Source: Sediminibacillus albus
Lineage (GTDB): Bacteria; Bacillota; Bacilli; Bacillales; Amphibacillaceae
Reading direction: 5' to 3'
DNA length: 64,000 nt
Assembly (NCBI RefSeq): GCF_900101125.1
Contig: NZ_FNFL01000001.1
Span: forward strand, 682,001-746,000
Numbering within the stretch: position 1 is the stretch's first letter; each line of letters begins with the position of its first letter. Shown here piece after piece: positions 1 through 8,217 of the stretch. A program made the translations under genes and the position numbers. A model generated the notes under the pieces. That model searched no databases and was not told the origin of the DNA. It worked only from the letters and a program-made list of their open reading frames with translations.

Positions 1-1011
1 TTCGCCGCGCAGCAATGCGGCTAAATTGTTAGCAGCAGTATCTGCTTCCTGGATAGCTAATTGTGCAGTAGGTGGATATGGACGGTCATTTTCCTTGTCC
101 ATTACCCATGAACAGTCTCCGAGCATAAAAATATTTTCATAGCCGGGAACACGTAAATCCCCATCGACATTTACCTTGCCTTTAAACACTTCAAACCCTG
201 ATTTTGATAGGATAGAGCTGCCTTGTACCCCGCCAGTCCAGACAATCGTCCCTGCCTTGATTTCTTCATTATCTTCGCCAACAATGAAGGCATTTGGCTT
301 ACACTCCTGGATTTTAGTACCTATCCGGAATTCCACCCCTCGATCTTCAAGGGATTTACGGGCATAAGCAACCAATTCTTCATCGAAACCAGGAAGAATA
401 GACGGAGCAGCTTCTACATTAATAATCCGGACCTTGCTGCGTTCAATATCATATTTTCGGCAAAGCTCTGGTACCTTTTCAGCCAATTCACCGACAAATT
501 CGATGCCAGTAAATCCAGAACCGCCGACAACAATATTCAACAAGTCATCGTTTGTTTCTTTCCCGCTGCTGTAGCGGGCAAATTGATGTTCAATATGCTC
601 ACTTATCAAACGGCTCTTGTCCACGCTTTCGATAGACATAGAGTTTTCTTCCATACCAGGAATTCCGAAAGAAGCCTTTTCAAAGCCTAGTGAGAATACT
701 AGATAATCATAATCTAGTTCACTATTTTCCAAAATTACCTGCTGTTCGTCTTTTTTAACTTCTTGAACAGTATCATAGACTATTTCTACTCGGTTAGTAT
801 CAATGACATCAGTGATCAACATCCGCACTTTGTTGACATCGATCGTGCCTGCTGCCACTTCATGCAGCCATGTCGATTGGTAATGATAATTATGCTTGTT
901 GACTAAAACAATATCTGCTTCTTCAGCACCAAGCTTCTGGGTCAGGCGCTTAGTTGTCATCATCCCGGCGTACCCTGCACCAAGAACGACAATTTTTGGT
1001 TTGTTGCTCAT
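1..1011 (-). CDS. ndh: Type II NADH:quinone dehydrogenase (partial, 3' end outside window)
   Basis: Single-subunit flavoprotein that oxidises NADH and passes electrons to menaquinone at the inner face of the membrane without pumping protons. The 337 visible residues start MSNKPKIVVLGAGYAG, a Rossmann FAD-binding GxGxxG motif. A second dinucleotide-binding motif, VVGGSGFTGIEF, lies near residues 160-172, and the FAD-contacting stretch NIFMLGDC lies near the visible end. The ATG at 1011 follows an AAAGGTGG ribosome binding site. The C-terminal membrane-anchoring part is beyond the window edge. Promoter and Rex-like box upstream fit redox control. It could be any of the ndh paralogues (YjlD, YumB or YutJ type); the paralogue is not resolved. 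Confidence 0.9.
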   Translation of the reverse strand, partial: MSNKPKIVVLGAGYAGMMTTKRLTQKLGAEEADIVLVNKHNYHYQSTWLHEVAAGTIDVNKVRMLITDVIDTNRVEIVYDTVQEVKKDEQQVILENSELDYDYLVFSLGFEKASFGIPGMEENSMSIESVDKSRLISEHIEHQFARYSSGKETNDDLLNIVVGGSGFTGIEFVGELAEKVPELCRKYDIERSKVRIINVEAAPSILPGFDEELVAYARKSLEDRGVEFRIGTKIQECKPNAFIVGEDNEEIKAGTIVWTGGVQGSSILSKSGFEVFKGKVNVDGDLRVPGYENIFMLGDCSWVMDKENDRPYPPTAQLAIQEADTAANNLAALLRGE

Positions 1012-1169
1012 TTCTTAACATCCACCTTTCACCTTTATATGAAGTGAGTTATCCTCTGAAAAAGGAGGTACACTTACTAACTCGGTTCCTTTTTGCAAAT
1101 GAATAGTTTTTATACTATCTGATGGTGGTATTTTTACGAAAAACCGTTGATGTATCAGCTTACAAAACT

Positions 1170-1187
1170 TTGCTATTATGTTCACAA
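1170..1187 (-). promoter_or_regulatory. Rex-box-like operator upstream of ndh
   Basis: Read on the minus strand the site is TTGTGAA, four bases, then ATAGCAA. The first half matches the Rex half-site TTGTGAA perfectly and the second half (TTCACAA expected) matches 4 of 7. It begins inside the -10 element, where a repressor would block RNA polymerase. Rex senses NADH/NAD+ and is known to control ndh in Bacillus subtilis; its role here is inferred. Confidence 0.4.
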
Positions 1188-1215
1188 ACATAAAACTTTT
1201 CCCTACTACTGTCAA
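1187..1215 (-). promoter_or_regulatory. SigA promoter of ndh
   Basis: On the minus strand TTGACA (1210-1215) and TATGTT (1187-1192) are separated by exactly 17 bases, about 175 bases ahead of the ndh start. The long leader between them and ndh shows no known riboswitch. Confidence 0.6.
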
Positions 1216-1255
1216 ATATAAACTGTTGATAAGAATAATCGATTGCAACGGCTGC

Positions 1256-1903
1256 TTAAGCCTGCCTTGCTTGTTTTACAGCCTCCACATACTTTGCTGC
1301 CGCAGCTTCGATTTTTTTAAATTCACCTGCAGCGATAGCTTTATTGTCGACGAGATTCCCTCCTGCGCCTACTGCAATAGCTCCTGCTCTTATGTAATCC
1401 CCAGCGTTCTCTACATTGATGCCGCCCGTTGGGATCACTTTTAAGTGGGGAAGCGGGCCTTTGACATTTTTGATAAAAGAAGCGCCTACAGCAGAAGCAG
1501 GAAATACTTTTACTATATCTGCCCCCTGTTTAACTGCAGCAATAGCTTCTGTCGGCGTCATTATTCCAGGTATGGAAACTTTCCCATATTTTTTTGTCAT
1601 CTCAATCACTTCTCCATCCAGCAGAGGACTGACAATAAATTGGGCACCACTGTCGATGGCACGGCTAGCTGACTTTGCATCGAGTACAGTTCCAGCACCT
1701 ATGACTGCTCTTCCGGAAAATCTATCGCTCAACCGTTTAATGATTGTGTTGGCATTTTCCACATCTATCGTAATTTCCAGCACGTTTACTCCGCCATTTA
1801 TTAAGCTTTCAGCTACTGCTTCGACTTTATCCTCCGCTACTTTTCTGATCACAGCAATGACGCCGTTACATACTAAGCGATCAATAATAGCTGCTTTTTC
1901 CAT
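1256..1903 (-). CDS. kdgA: 2-dehydro-3-deoxy-6-phosphogluconate (KDPG) aldolase
   Basis: Cleaves KDPG to pyruvate and glyceraldehyde-3-phosphate, the last step of hexuronate breakdown. The 215-residue protein is a one-domain class I TIM barrel. Visible catalytic elements are Glu43 in VLEIT, the Schiff-base Lys132 in VKVFPA, and the phosphate-binding PTGGIN segment. It has the usual family length. It lies 18 bases downstream of the KDG kinase gene, so product and substrate steps are encoded together. The same fold can also split 4-hydroxy-2-oxoglutarate, but the neighbours make KDPG the main substrate. It is the last gene of the uronate operon. Confidence 0.93.
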   Translation of the reverse strand: MEKAAIIDRLVCNGVIAVIRKVAEDKVEAVAESLINGGVNVLEITIDVENANTIIKRLSDRFSGRAVIGAGTVLDAKSASRAIDSGAQFIVSPLLDGEVIEMTKKYGKVSIPGIMTPTEAIAAVKQGADIVKVFPASAVGASFIKNVKGPLPHLKVIPTGGINVENAGDYIRAGAIAVGAGGNLVDNKAIAAGEFKKIEAAAAKYVEAVKQARQA

Positions 1904-1921
1904 GTTTTTACTCCCTTCTCA

Positions 1922-2866
1922 CTACCTTAAGATTTCCCGGCCAGATTTATCGGGATCGACTTGATGCCAGAATGGATACCCTTCTACATCCCCCGCAACG
2001 CTCAAGGCATAGGCTCCAATCCGATTGCCTAGCTGGACAGATTGCTCATAATTCCAGCCGCGTAAAAGGCCTGATAGAAACCCTGCCGCAAAACCATCCC
2101 CTGCTCCAGCAGTATCCACGATATGATTTACCTGAAATCCCGTAGCATAACCACTTTCTTTTTTGGTTGCATAGTAAGCGCCTTCTGCCCCAAGCTTAAC
2201 AACAACTACTTCAGCCCCTGCTTCGAGTAAATCAGCAGCTATTTCTTCTGGAGCAGTTTTTCCTGTCATTAATTGTCCCTCTTCAATGCCCGGCAGTACT
2301 ATATCGCTTTTGCCGGCAATATCAAGAAGGACCTGGGCTGCTTCCTGTTCACTCCACAGCTTCAAACGCAAATTAGGGTCAAACACAACCTTCTGGCTAT
2401 TTGCTCTTGCCAGATTTACCGCCTGGTATACTACATCTTTGCAGGTAGCACTTAATGCTGGGGTGATTCCAGTGATATGAAGGTATTTTGCCTGTTGCAA
2501 ATAGGCTTCATCCAACTCCTCCGGTTTCATTAGACTGGCAGCCGATTGCTTGCGGTAATAATAGATTTTCGGATCCTGCCCCGGGTTGCTTTCCTTAAAA
2601 AAAACAGAAGTGGGCGCCGAATCATCAAACACTACACGTGAGGTATCGACGCCTTCTCCCCGGATAAAGTTACGAACATATAAACCAAATTCGTCATTCC
2701 CTAACTTACTTATCCAGCCGACCTGGTGACCAAGCCTTGTCAAGGCTACTGCAATATTCGACTCTGCTCCGCCAATCGTTTTATGAAAACCACTCACATA
2801 GCGGAGCGGCCCCTGACTATCCGGAGTAAATAAAACCATGCTTTCTCCTAATGTTACGACATCCAT
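1922..2866 (-). CDS. kdgK: 2-dehydro-3-deoxygluconate (KDG) kinase, PfkB family
   Basis: Phosphorylates KDG with ATP to give KDPG. The 314-residue ribokinase/PfkB-fold protein has the N-terminal signature GGAESNIAVAL (residues 32-42) and the C-terminal motif DTAGAGDGF (251-259) whose Asp257 is the catalytic base and whose glycines form the anion hole. It starts 2 bases after the DeoR regulator stops, so translation is probably coupled. KDG comes from both the KduID route and the altronate-mannonate route, and this kinase joins them. Other PfkB sugars are possible on sequence alone; the adjacent aldolase settles the assignment. Confidence 0.93.
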   Translation of the reverse strand: MDVVTLGESMVLFTPDSQGPLRYVSGFHKTIGGAESNIAVALTRLGHQVGWISKLGNDEFGLYVRNFIRGEGVDTSRVVFDDSAPTSVFFKESNPGQDPKIYYYRKQSAASLMKPEELDEAYLQQAKYLHITGITPALSATCKDVVYQAVNLARANSQKVVFDPNLRLKLWSEQEAAQVLLDIAGKSDIVLPGIEEGQLMTGKTAPEEIAADLLEAGAEVVVVKLGAEGAYYATKKESGYATGFQVNHIVDTAGAGDGFAAGFLSGLLRGWNYEQSVQLGNRIGAYALSVAGDVEGYPFWHQVDPDKSGREILR

Positions 2867-2868
2867 CG

Positions 2869-3657
2869 CTAATTTCCTCCTCTTTCTGCATAGTTGTTTT
2901 TTACAACCCTGACCTGGATATTCCTTTTCTCAAGCTGTTGCTTTATTTGCTCGTCGAGCCTGTTATCTGTAATTATTTCATTGACTTGATCGATAGCTGC
3001 AAATTGAATTAAGGCAACTTTTCCGAACTTAGAGGAATCGGCAACAAGGGTTACTTGTTCGGCACATTCGACGATTTGCTTTTTCCAGTCGGCATGCAAG
3101 CTGGTAAAGACCGTCAAGCCTTGGTCGACGGATATACCAGTTGCCCCGAAAAACACCCTGTTGACGTGTAATTTTTTCAGCAGCTCCGTCGCTTGCGCTC
3201 CCATAAGTGAGGTTGAATTTGGAATTCGGGTTCCTCCCGGTACTAGTAACTGGATTTTCTCCTTATCTTGCAGAATGTGGGCAATGTTCAAGTCGTTTGT
3301 TATAACAGTAACTTCCATGTCGCCAAGCAATTTGGCAATTTCTACTGTCGTACTGCCTCCATCCATCAAAATGGTTTCTCTTGGCCGTACTAAAGTCATC
3401 GCTTGTTCGGCTATCGCCTTTTTAACCTGACTATGCCCCGATTGCCGCTCCTGGATCGGGAGCAGCCTTTCTTCGGATTCGACCAAAACAGCCCCTCCAT
3501 GGATACGAGTCAACAGTCCCCGTTTTTCGAGCGTTTCCAAATCGATTCGGATTGTTTTCTCTGTCACATTGAGTATGCCGCTAAGGTCGGAAACCTTTAC
3601 TATTTTTTGTTGTTCCAGTTCTGCTAATATTCTTTGATAACGCTCAATTGAAAGCAT
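2869..3657 (-). CDS. DeoR/GlpR-family transcriptional regulator of the uronate operon
   Basis: A 262-residue repressor with an N-terminal winged helix-turn-helix (about residues 1-57, containing VSDLSGILNVTEKTIRIDLE) and a C-terminal sugar-phosphate isomerase-like effector domain. The effector domain shows the family motifs MDGGSTT (phosphate site) and LVADSSKFGK near its end. DeoR proteins bind direct or inverted repeats and are released by a phosphorylated sugar, here perhaps KDPG. It sits in the operon between the hydrolase and kdgK. The three 10-base direct repeats over the kduD promoter (6544-6571) are a candidate target. The effector and target are inferences. Confidence 0.85.
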   Translation of the reverse strand: MLSIERYQRILAELEQQKIVKVSDLSGILNVTEKTIRIDLETLEKRGLLTRIHGGAVLVESEERLLPIQERQSGHSQVKKAIAEQAMTLVRPRETILMDGGSTTVEIAKLLGDMEVTVITNDLNIAHILQDKEKIQLLVPGGTRIPNSTSLMGAQATELLKKLHVNRVFFGATGISVDQGLTVFTSLHADWKKQIVECAEQVTLVADSSKFGKVALIQFAAIDQVNEIITDNRLDEQIKQQLEKRNIQVRVVKNNYAERGGN

Positions 3658-3723
3658 ACTAGCCCCCCTGCCGTCTCTTATTGTTAACCTATCATATTTT
3701 CCAGCCTTTGTCCCAGCTGAATA

Positions 3724-4740
3724 TTATTGAGCGGCCATTTCCCTGGCGAGCCAGTCATATGACCTTTCTCCGCTGACCTGGTGGCCTTTTCCGTGTAAAT
3801 CAAAACAAAAATTATTCCCTTGCCGGTAGTATCGGTACAAGTCTTGCAATTGCTGAACAGCTTCCTTTACAGAAGCAACCGGAAAAATCGGATCGTCCTG
3901 CCCTGCTTCGATAAATAATGGCCGTGGAGCAATCAAACCGAGCAAGTCAGGCAATTCTCCAGTTTTCAATATACCTGGTAAATAATTGTCGATACAATGA
4001 GACAATTTTAAAATACTTCCTGCAAACGTGCTCGCGTAACCGCTTAACACCACATTCATTATCCTATCATCCAATGCAGCAGTATACCCAGCCACCATCG
4101 CTCCGCCCGAAAATCCGAAAACCCCAATTCGGCCTGGCTGGACATCGTTATATGCTTCGATTACATCTATCGTCCTGGCGGCCTCCCATATTCGGGCACC
4201 TGCTAATGTTTTTCCTGCCATTAATAACAGCTGGGCCATCTTAGCACAGGATTTATCTTTTCCTGCATCCCAATCGCTGGTGAACATTCTCTCCCCAAAG
4301 CCTAAAACGGTCGGGACAAATACCTTGATTCCCCGCTTAACTAACTGTAATGCATAGTCCGATTGAAGATCTTCTGTTTGTTTAACGTTTCCGTCTTTTC
4401 TAATCCCGATTATTTCCTCTGGTCCATATCCATGGCCATGAAGGGCTAATACCGCTGGATAAGTTTTCTGTCCAGTAAGCGGGGTCAAAATATACATGGA
4501 GACGAGCAACTGGCTGGGGAGCCGGAAAGTGACCAATTCCTGTGAATAACTACCTTTGTTAACTACTTTCTGCACAACAGGAACTGTTCCTTCACCTTCC
4601 CAATCGGTAAAGTCGCCTAAAGCTTGTGACAGACCCTGCTTTAAATGCGTTCTATATTCAAAAGACCAGTCAGGTTCAGGCTGCTGCCTTATTGCATGGT
4701 GAAAGATATCTTCAAAAAAATGTTCTATTGACTTTACCAC
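3724..4740 (-). CDS. Alpha/beta-hydrolase, acetyl-esterase/dienelactone-hydrolase type
   Basis: Probable cytoplasmic esterase; there is no signal peptide. The nucleophile motif is GFSGGAM (Ser211 in the 338-residue product), the acid is Asp282 or Asp283 in GQDDPIFP, and the histidine is His320 in GKGHQVSG. The oxyanion region is LHGHGYG. I chose the GTG at 4740, which follows a GGGGGA ribosome binding site; an ATG at 4782 has no site and directly abuts a terminator hairpin. Placement after kduI and before the regulator suggests it removes acetyl or methyl groups from imported pectin fragments, but the substrate is not shown. Another ester or lactone substrate is possible. Confidence 0.75.
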   Translation of the reverse strand: MVKSIEHFFEDIFHHAIRQQPEPDWSFEYRTHLKQGLSQALGDFTDWEGEGTVPVVQKVVNKGSYSQELVTFRLPSQLLVSMYILTPLTGQKTYPAVLALHGHGYGPEEIIGIRKDGNVKQTEDLQSDYALQLVKRGIKVFVPTVLGFGERMFTSDWDAGKDKSCAKMAQLLLMAGKTLAGARIWEAARTIDVIEAYNDVQPGRIGVFGFSGGAMVAGYTAALDDRIMNVVLSGYASTFAGSILKLSHCIDNYLPGILKTGELPDLLGLIAPRPLFIEAGQDDPIFPVASVKEAVQQLQDLYRYYRQGNNFCFDLHGKGHQVSGERSYDWLAREMAAQ

Positions 4741-4792
4741 AGACAGTCCCCCGTTTTTTGCAATTTTCCGTTGCTTTAGCATAAATATAGGT

Positions 4793-4833
4793 TAAAAAAA
4801 TCCGATTCACCTTTAATAAGAATGAATCGGATT
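4793..4833 (-). terminator. Rho-independent terminator after kduI
   Basis: An 11-base-pair perfect stem (AATCCGATTCA at 4799-4809 pairing with 4823-4833) is followed on the minus strand by seven T residues. It separates kduD-kduI from the hydrolase gene, so the downstream genes depend on read-through or another promoter. Confidence 0.85.
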
Positions 4834-4900
4834 GCTTGGATATTGATCTAGCAGATCAGCAGTATATGAACCTCGAATCCTAGCAGTTTTGGCTATCCTT

Positions 4901-5734
4901 CTACCTTAGTTCATCCATTTGGACGCCATCCATATCTGTAAACGTATAATTCTCCCCAGCCATTGCCCAAATAAAAGTATAGTTATTTGTGCCAACCCCT
5001 GAATGAATCGACCAAGGCGGTGACAGAACTACTTGTTCATTTTTCATTACGATATGCCGGGTCTCGTCAGGACGCCCCATAAAATGAATAACACGGGAGT
5101 TTTCATCCATATCAAAGTAGAGATAAGCTTCCATCCGCCGATCATGCAGATGCGGAGGCATTGTATTCCACATGTTGTTCGGCGCCAGCAGTGTCATCCC
5201 CATCATAAGCTGACAGCTCTTTATTCCTCCTGCATGGATGTACTGGTAAATCGTTCGTTTATTTGATTTACTATCCGAACCTAAATGGTTAGGTGTCGCC
5301 TCTTCAATCGCTAACTTTTGGGTAGGATATTGTTTGTGTGCTGTGGCAGAAACAATATATAACCGGGCCGGTTTTTTCTGATCGGTACTCTCAAATGATA
5401 CATCCTGATGTCCGAGACCGATATAAAGGCAATCCCGCTTATTTAGCTCATAGGTTTCGCCATCAACTGTCACCTTGCCCGTTCCCTCTGAAATGTTGAT
5501 AATGCCAACTTCACGCCTCTCAAGGAAATATTCCGTCTTCAACAAGTCTCCCGCTTTTAAAAACAACGGCTTTCCGACTGGGATAGCTCCTCCTGTAATC
5601 AACCGATCATAGTGAGAATAAACAAGATTCAATTCCCCTTCAACAAATAAATTTTCCACTAGAAATTCCTGTCTAATCCTCTCCGTGTCATACTGCTTAA
5701 TATCTGCAGGGTTAGTCGCATATCTGATTTCCAC
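4901..5734 (-). CDS. kduI: 5-dehydro-4-deoxy-D-glucuronate isomerase
   Basis: Converts 5-keto-4-deoxyuronate, formed from unsaturated galacturonate released from pectin, to 3-deoxy-D-glycero-2,5-hexodiulosonate. The 277-residue protein is a bicupin of normal family length. Zinc ligands are visible as His195 and His197 in PPHLHD, Glu202 in RRMEAYLYF and His244 in WSIHSGVG. It is 21 bases downstream of kduD, which takes its product, and ends before a strong terminator. The assignment is firm from sequence and context. Confidence 0.95.
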   Translation of the reverse strand: MEIRYATNPADIKQYDTERIRQEFLVENLFVEGELNLVYSHYDRLITGGAIPVGKPLFLKAGDLLKTEYFLERREVGIINISEGTGKVTVDGETYELNKRDCLYIGLGHQDVSFESTDQKKPARLYIVSATAHKQYPTQKLAIEEATPNHLGSDSKSNKRTIYQYIHAGGIKSCQLMMGMTLLAPNNMWNTMPPHLHDRRMEAYLYFDMDENSRVIHFMGRPDETRHIVMKNEQVVLSPPWSIHSGVGTNNYTFIWAMAGENYTFTDMDGVQMDELR

Positions 5735-5755
5735 TCTACATTTCCCCTTTCTTCA

Positions 5756-6511
5756 TTAAGAGCTCATCCAACCGCCATCAACACAAAGAACCTGACCGTT
5801 TACATAAGCAGCCGCATCGGATGCTAAAAAGACTGCAGCGCCTTTCAAATCATCTGGTGTGCCCCAACGCCCCTGTGGAATCCGGGAGGTGATGAATTCA
5901 TTTCTCTCGGGATTTTCTCTAATAGGCGCTGTGTTATCAGTTGCCATGTAACCAGGTGCGATAGCGTTTACATTTATTCCCTTGCTTGACCACTCATTTG
6001 CAAAAGATTTTGTCAGTCCTGCAACAGCATGCTTGCTTGCTGTGTAAGCAGGTACCTTAAGACCACCTTGGAAAGACAGCATCGATGCAATATTGATAAT
6101 TTTTCCCGCCCCATTTTCCAGCATATGTTTTCCGATTTCTCTGCTTAGCTGAAAGACAGCGTGTTGATTAACATCGATTACCTGGTACCAGTCCTCATCG
6201 GAAAACTCCTCTAAGTTTGACCGGCGGATAATTCCGGCATTATTCAGCAGAATGTCAATGCGGCCGGTCACTTTTATCGCTTCGGCAGCCAGCTCGGCAG
6301 CAGCTCCTTGTTTTGACAAGTCTTTGATGATCTGATGGAATTTCCCGCCTGCCGATTCCACTTTTGCTTGTGTATCGCTTAAGTCTCTTGTTCCAACTCC
6401 GATTACTTCCGCTCCCGCTTCAGCGAGACCGACAGACATACCTTGCCCAAGGCCTCTGCTGGCACCGGTTACTAGTGCTGTTTTACCTTGTAAAGAAAAT
6501 AAATTCCCCAT
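5756..6511 (-). CDS. kduD: 2-dehydro-3-deoxy-D-gluconate 5-dehydrogenase
   Basis: NAD(H)-dependent short-chain dehydrogenase that reduces the diketo sugar from KduI to KDG. The 251-residue protein has the cofactor motif TGASRGLGQG (15-24), NNAG (90-93), catalytic Ser143, and Tyr156-x3-Lys160 in PAYTASKHA. The C-terminus ends VDGGW as in most classical family members. It precedes kduI, as in other bacteria. It has its own promoter (6572-6600) inside the cluster, so it can be expressed apart from uxaAB. Some homologues act on other ketosugars or steroids, but the neighbour makes this role clear. Confidence 0.93.
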   Translation of the reverse strand: MGNLFSLQGKTALVTGASRGLGQGMSVGLAEAGAEVIGVGTRDLSDTQAKVESAGGKFHQIIKDLSKQGAAAELAAEAIKVTGRIDILLNNAGIIRRSNLEEFSDEDWYQVIDVNQHAVFQLSREIGKHMLENGAGKIINIASMLSFQGGLKVPAYTASKHAVAGLTKSFANEWSSKGINVNAIAPGYMATDNTAPIRENPERNEFITSRIPQGRWGTPDDLKGAAVFLASDAAAYVNGQVLCVDGGWMSS

Positions 6512-6543
6512 CCGGAAAGCAGCTCCCTTCCCTAAGTAATAAA

Positions 6544-6571
6544 TATGTTTGTTTATGTTCGTTATGGTTCG
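6544..6571 (-). promoter_or_regulatory. Three 10-base direct repeats over the kduD transcription start
   Basis: On the minus strand the segment reads CGAACCATAA, CGAACATAAA, CAAACATA in a row, a helical-turn-spaced direct repeat directly after the -10 box. DeoR-family repressors commonly bind such repeats, and a DeoR gene lies in the same cluster. The binding is inferred. Confidence 0.5.
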
Positions 6572-6600
6572 ATTGTAGCACGGACTCTGCTAGATAACAA
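6572..6600 (-). promoter_or_regulatory. SigA promoter of kduD-kduI
   Basis: Minus-strand TTGTTA (6595-6600) and TACAAT (6572-6577) with a 17-base spacer, in the 137-base gap between uxaB and kduD. Confidence 0.65.
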
Positions 6601-6648
6601 GGTTTTATTTACTTGCCCGCAGATGCAGCTGCCTTTCTTGCGATATGG

Positions 6649-8178
6649 TTATAGTAACGGAGAAACATTGTCCTTCAACAGTTTTCTTAAAGTCTCTTCC
6701 ATACCGTTTAAAAGTATTTGTTCGACATAAGTGCTGACAGTCTGTGTCAATTGTTCAATTTCGTTTAAATCCGCTTCCCAAATCGATCGACTGCCCAAAA
6801 AAGAAAAAACTAGTTCAGGTATCCCGATTTCTCCAGTTGAATACTTTTCCCAGCATTCGGAGATTTTTTTGACGGTTATTTCACTTTCCCGTGCCGCATA
6901 TTCTTCACCATTACGCATTCCGATGATCCCCTTTTCCCCGTGCCGGATGGGACGATAAAAGACCAACAATGCCGCAAGAGACAAAACAATCGCCTCTGGC
7001 AGTTTTTCTGATTTACCAGTGTATGTGTGCAAGGCAGGCAGCAGCCTTGTTTTATATTTATAAATAGAATTCATAGCGATATCCAATAAATAATGCTTAT
7101 TGTAAGGATTTAAAAACCGTTCCTTGACAGCTTCAGCGAATTCCTGCTTAACTCTATTGTCCATCGGGACTGTCAGCAGGATTTCCTCGAAGCCCTTGTC
7201 AATAAACCCGCGTAGTGCGTTGTCCTCCATCACATCTAAAACGGTATCCGCTCCTGCCAAAAAAGCGACGGAAGACATTAACGTATGCGGTCCATTCAAT
7301 AAGCGAACCTTTAATTGTCGATAACGTTCAATGTCTCCCCATTTTACATTTATTCCTGCCTGGTCAAGCGGGAACTTCTCTCGGATTGCTTTATTTCCAT
7401 CGATAACAAACAGGTGGTACGGTTCCCCAATGGTCATCAATCGATCATGATAGCCAAGCCTTGCCATAAAGGCATCGCCAGCCCCATTTGGATACCCTGT
7501 GACAATCCGGTCAACAAGTGTATCATAAAAATAATTAGCGGTTTCCACCCACTCGATAAAGTCACTGCCAAGCTGCCAGTCTCTGGCAATTTGCTTGACC
7601 AAAGCTTTTAACTTGCCGCCATTTCCTTCTATCAACTCACAAGGAAGGATGAAAAGCCCGGCTTCCGATTTACCGGAAAACGCCTGGTAGCGGTGATATA
7701 AGATAGCCGCTAGTTTACCTGGGAATGATAACGGTGAATCTTTTTCCGGAAATGGCTCCTCCATGTAGGTGATCCCTGCTTCCGTTGTGTTGGAAATGAT
7801 TATCTCCAGATCACTGGAGGCTGCTGTTTGTAAAACCTTCTCCCATTCCTCATAAGGGTTAATCCCTCTTGAAATCGACGGAATAATTTCAGCCTTATCT
7901 ACAACTCTGCCATCTTGCCGTCCGCGCAAAACCGTCGTATAAAGGCAATCCTGTTCCACCAATTTAGGAAGAACCCTGCCATGGGGTGTTGGTTGGACAG
8001 CCACGATACTGCCGTTGAAAATACCTTGCTTGTTCATTTGATGGACCATCCAGTCGACGAAACCCCGCAAAAAATTTCCTTCCCCGATTTGCAGCACCTT
8101 TTCCGGCATGCTGCCTTCAATGGGATGCCATTCCACTTCCTGTGAGACTGTTTGCAGTCTTTTACTTAACTTAGGCAT
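6649..8178 (-). CDS. uxaB: Tagaturonate reductase (altronate oxidoreductase)
   Basis: NADH-dependent reduction of D-tagaturonate to D-altronate in galacturonate breakdown. The 509-residue protein belongs to the polyol-specific long-chain dehydrogenase family. It has the N-terminal Rossmann segment VLQIGEGNFLRGF (residues 29-41), the SNTTEAGI segment near 130, and the family's catalytic-domain pattern LLNGPHT in the second half. Length is normal. It lies 39 bases downstream of uxaA, the next enzyme of the pathway, and shares its promoter. Mannonate and mannitol oxidoreductases are related, but the neighbouring altronate dehydratase supports UxaB. Confidence 0.92.
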   Translation of the reverse strand: MPKLSKRLQTVSQEVEWHPIEGSMPEKVLQIGEGNFLRGFVDWMVHQMNKQGIFNGSIVAVQPTPHGRVLPKLVEQDCLYTTVLRGRQDGRVVDKAEIIPSISRGINPYEEWEKVLQTAASSDLEIIISNTTEAGITYMEEPFPEKDSPLSFPGKLAAILYHRYQAFSGKSEAGLFILPCELIEGNGGKLKALVKQIARDWQLGSDFIEWVETANYFYDTLVDRIVTGYPNGAGDAFMARLGYHDRLMTIGEPYHLFVIDGNKAIREKFPLDQAGINVKWGDIERYRQLKVRLLNGPHTLMSSVAFLAGADTVLDVMEDNALRGFIDKGFEEILLTVPMDNRVKQEFAEAVKERFLNPYNKHYLLDIAMNSIYKYKTRLLPALHTYTGKSEKLPEAIVLSLAALLVFYRPIRHGEKGIIGMRNGEEYAARESEITVKKISECWEKYSTGEIGIPELVFSFLGSRSIWEADLNEIEQLTQTVSTYVEQILLNGMEETLRKLLKDNVSPLL

Positions 8179-8217
8179 GCTTATCCCTCCTTAACTCTTA
8201 TATATCCAGCCTTCCAT

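Noticed and set aside
1015-1248. 77-codon open frame on the minus strand before ndh
   Set aside because: It covers the ndh promoter and leader, has no clear ribosome binding site and no recognisable protein pattern.
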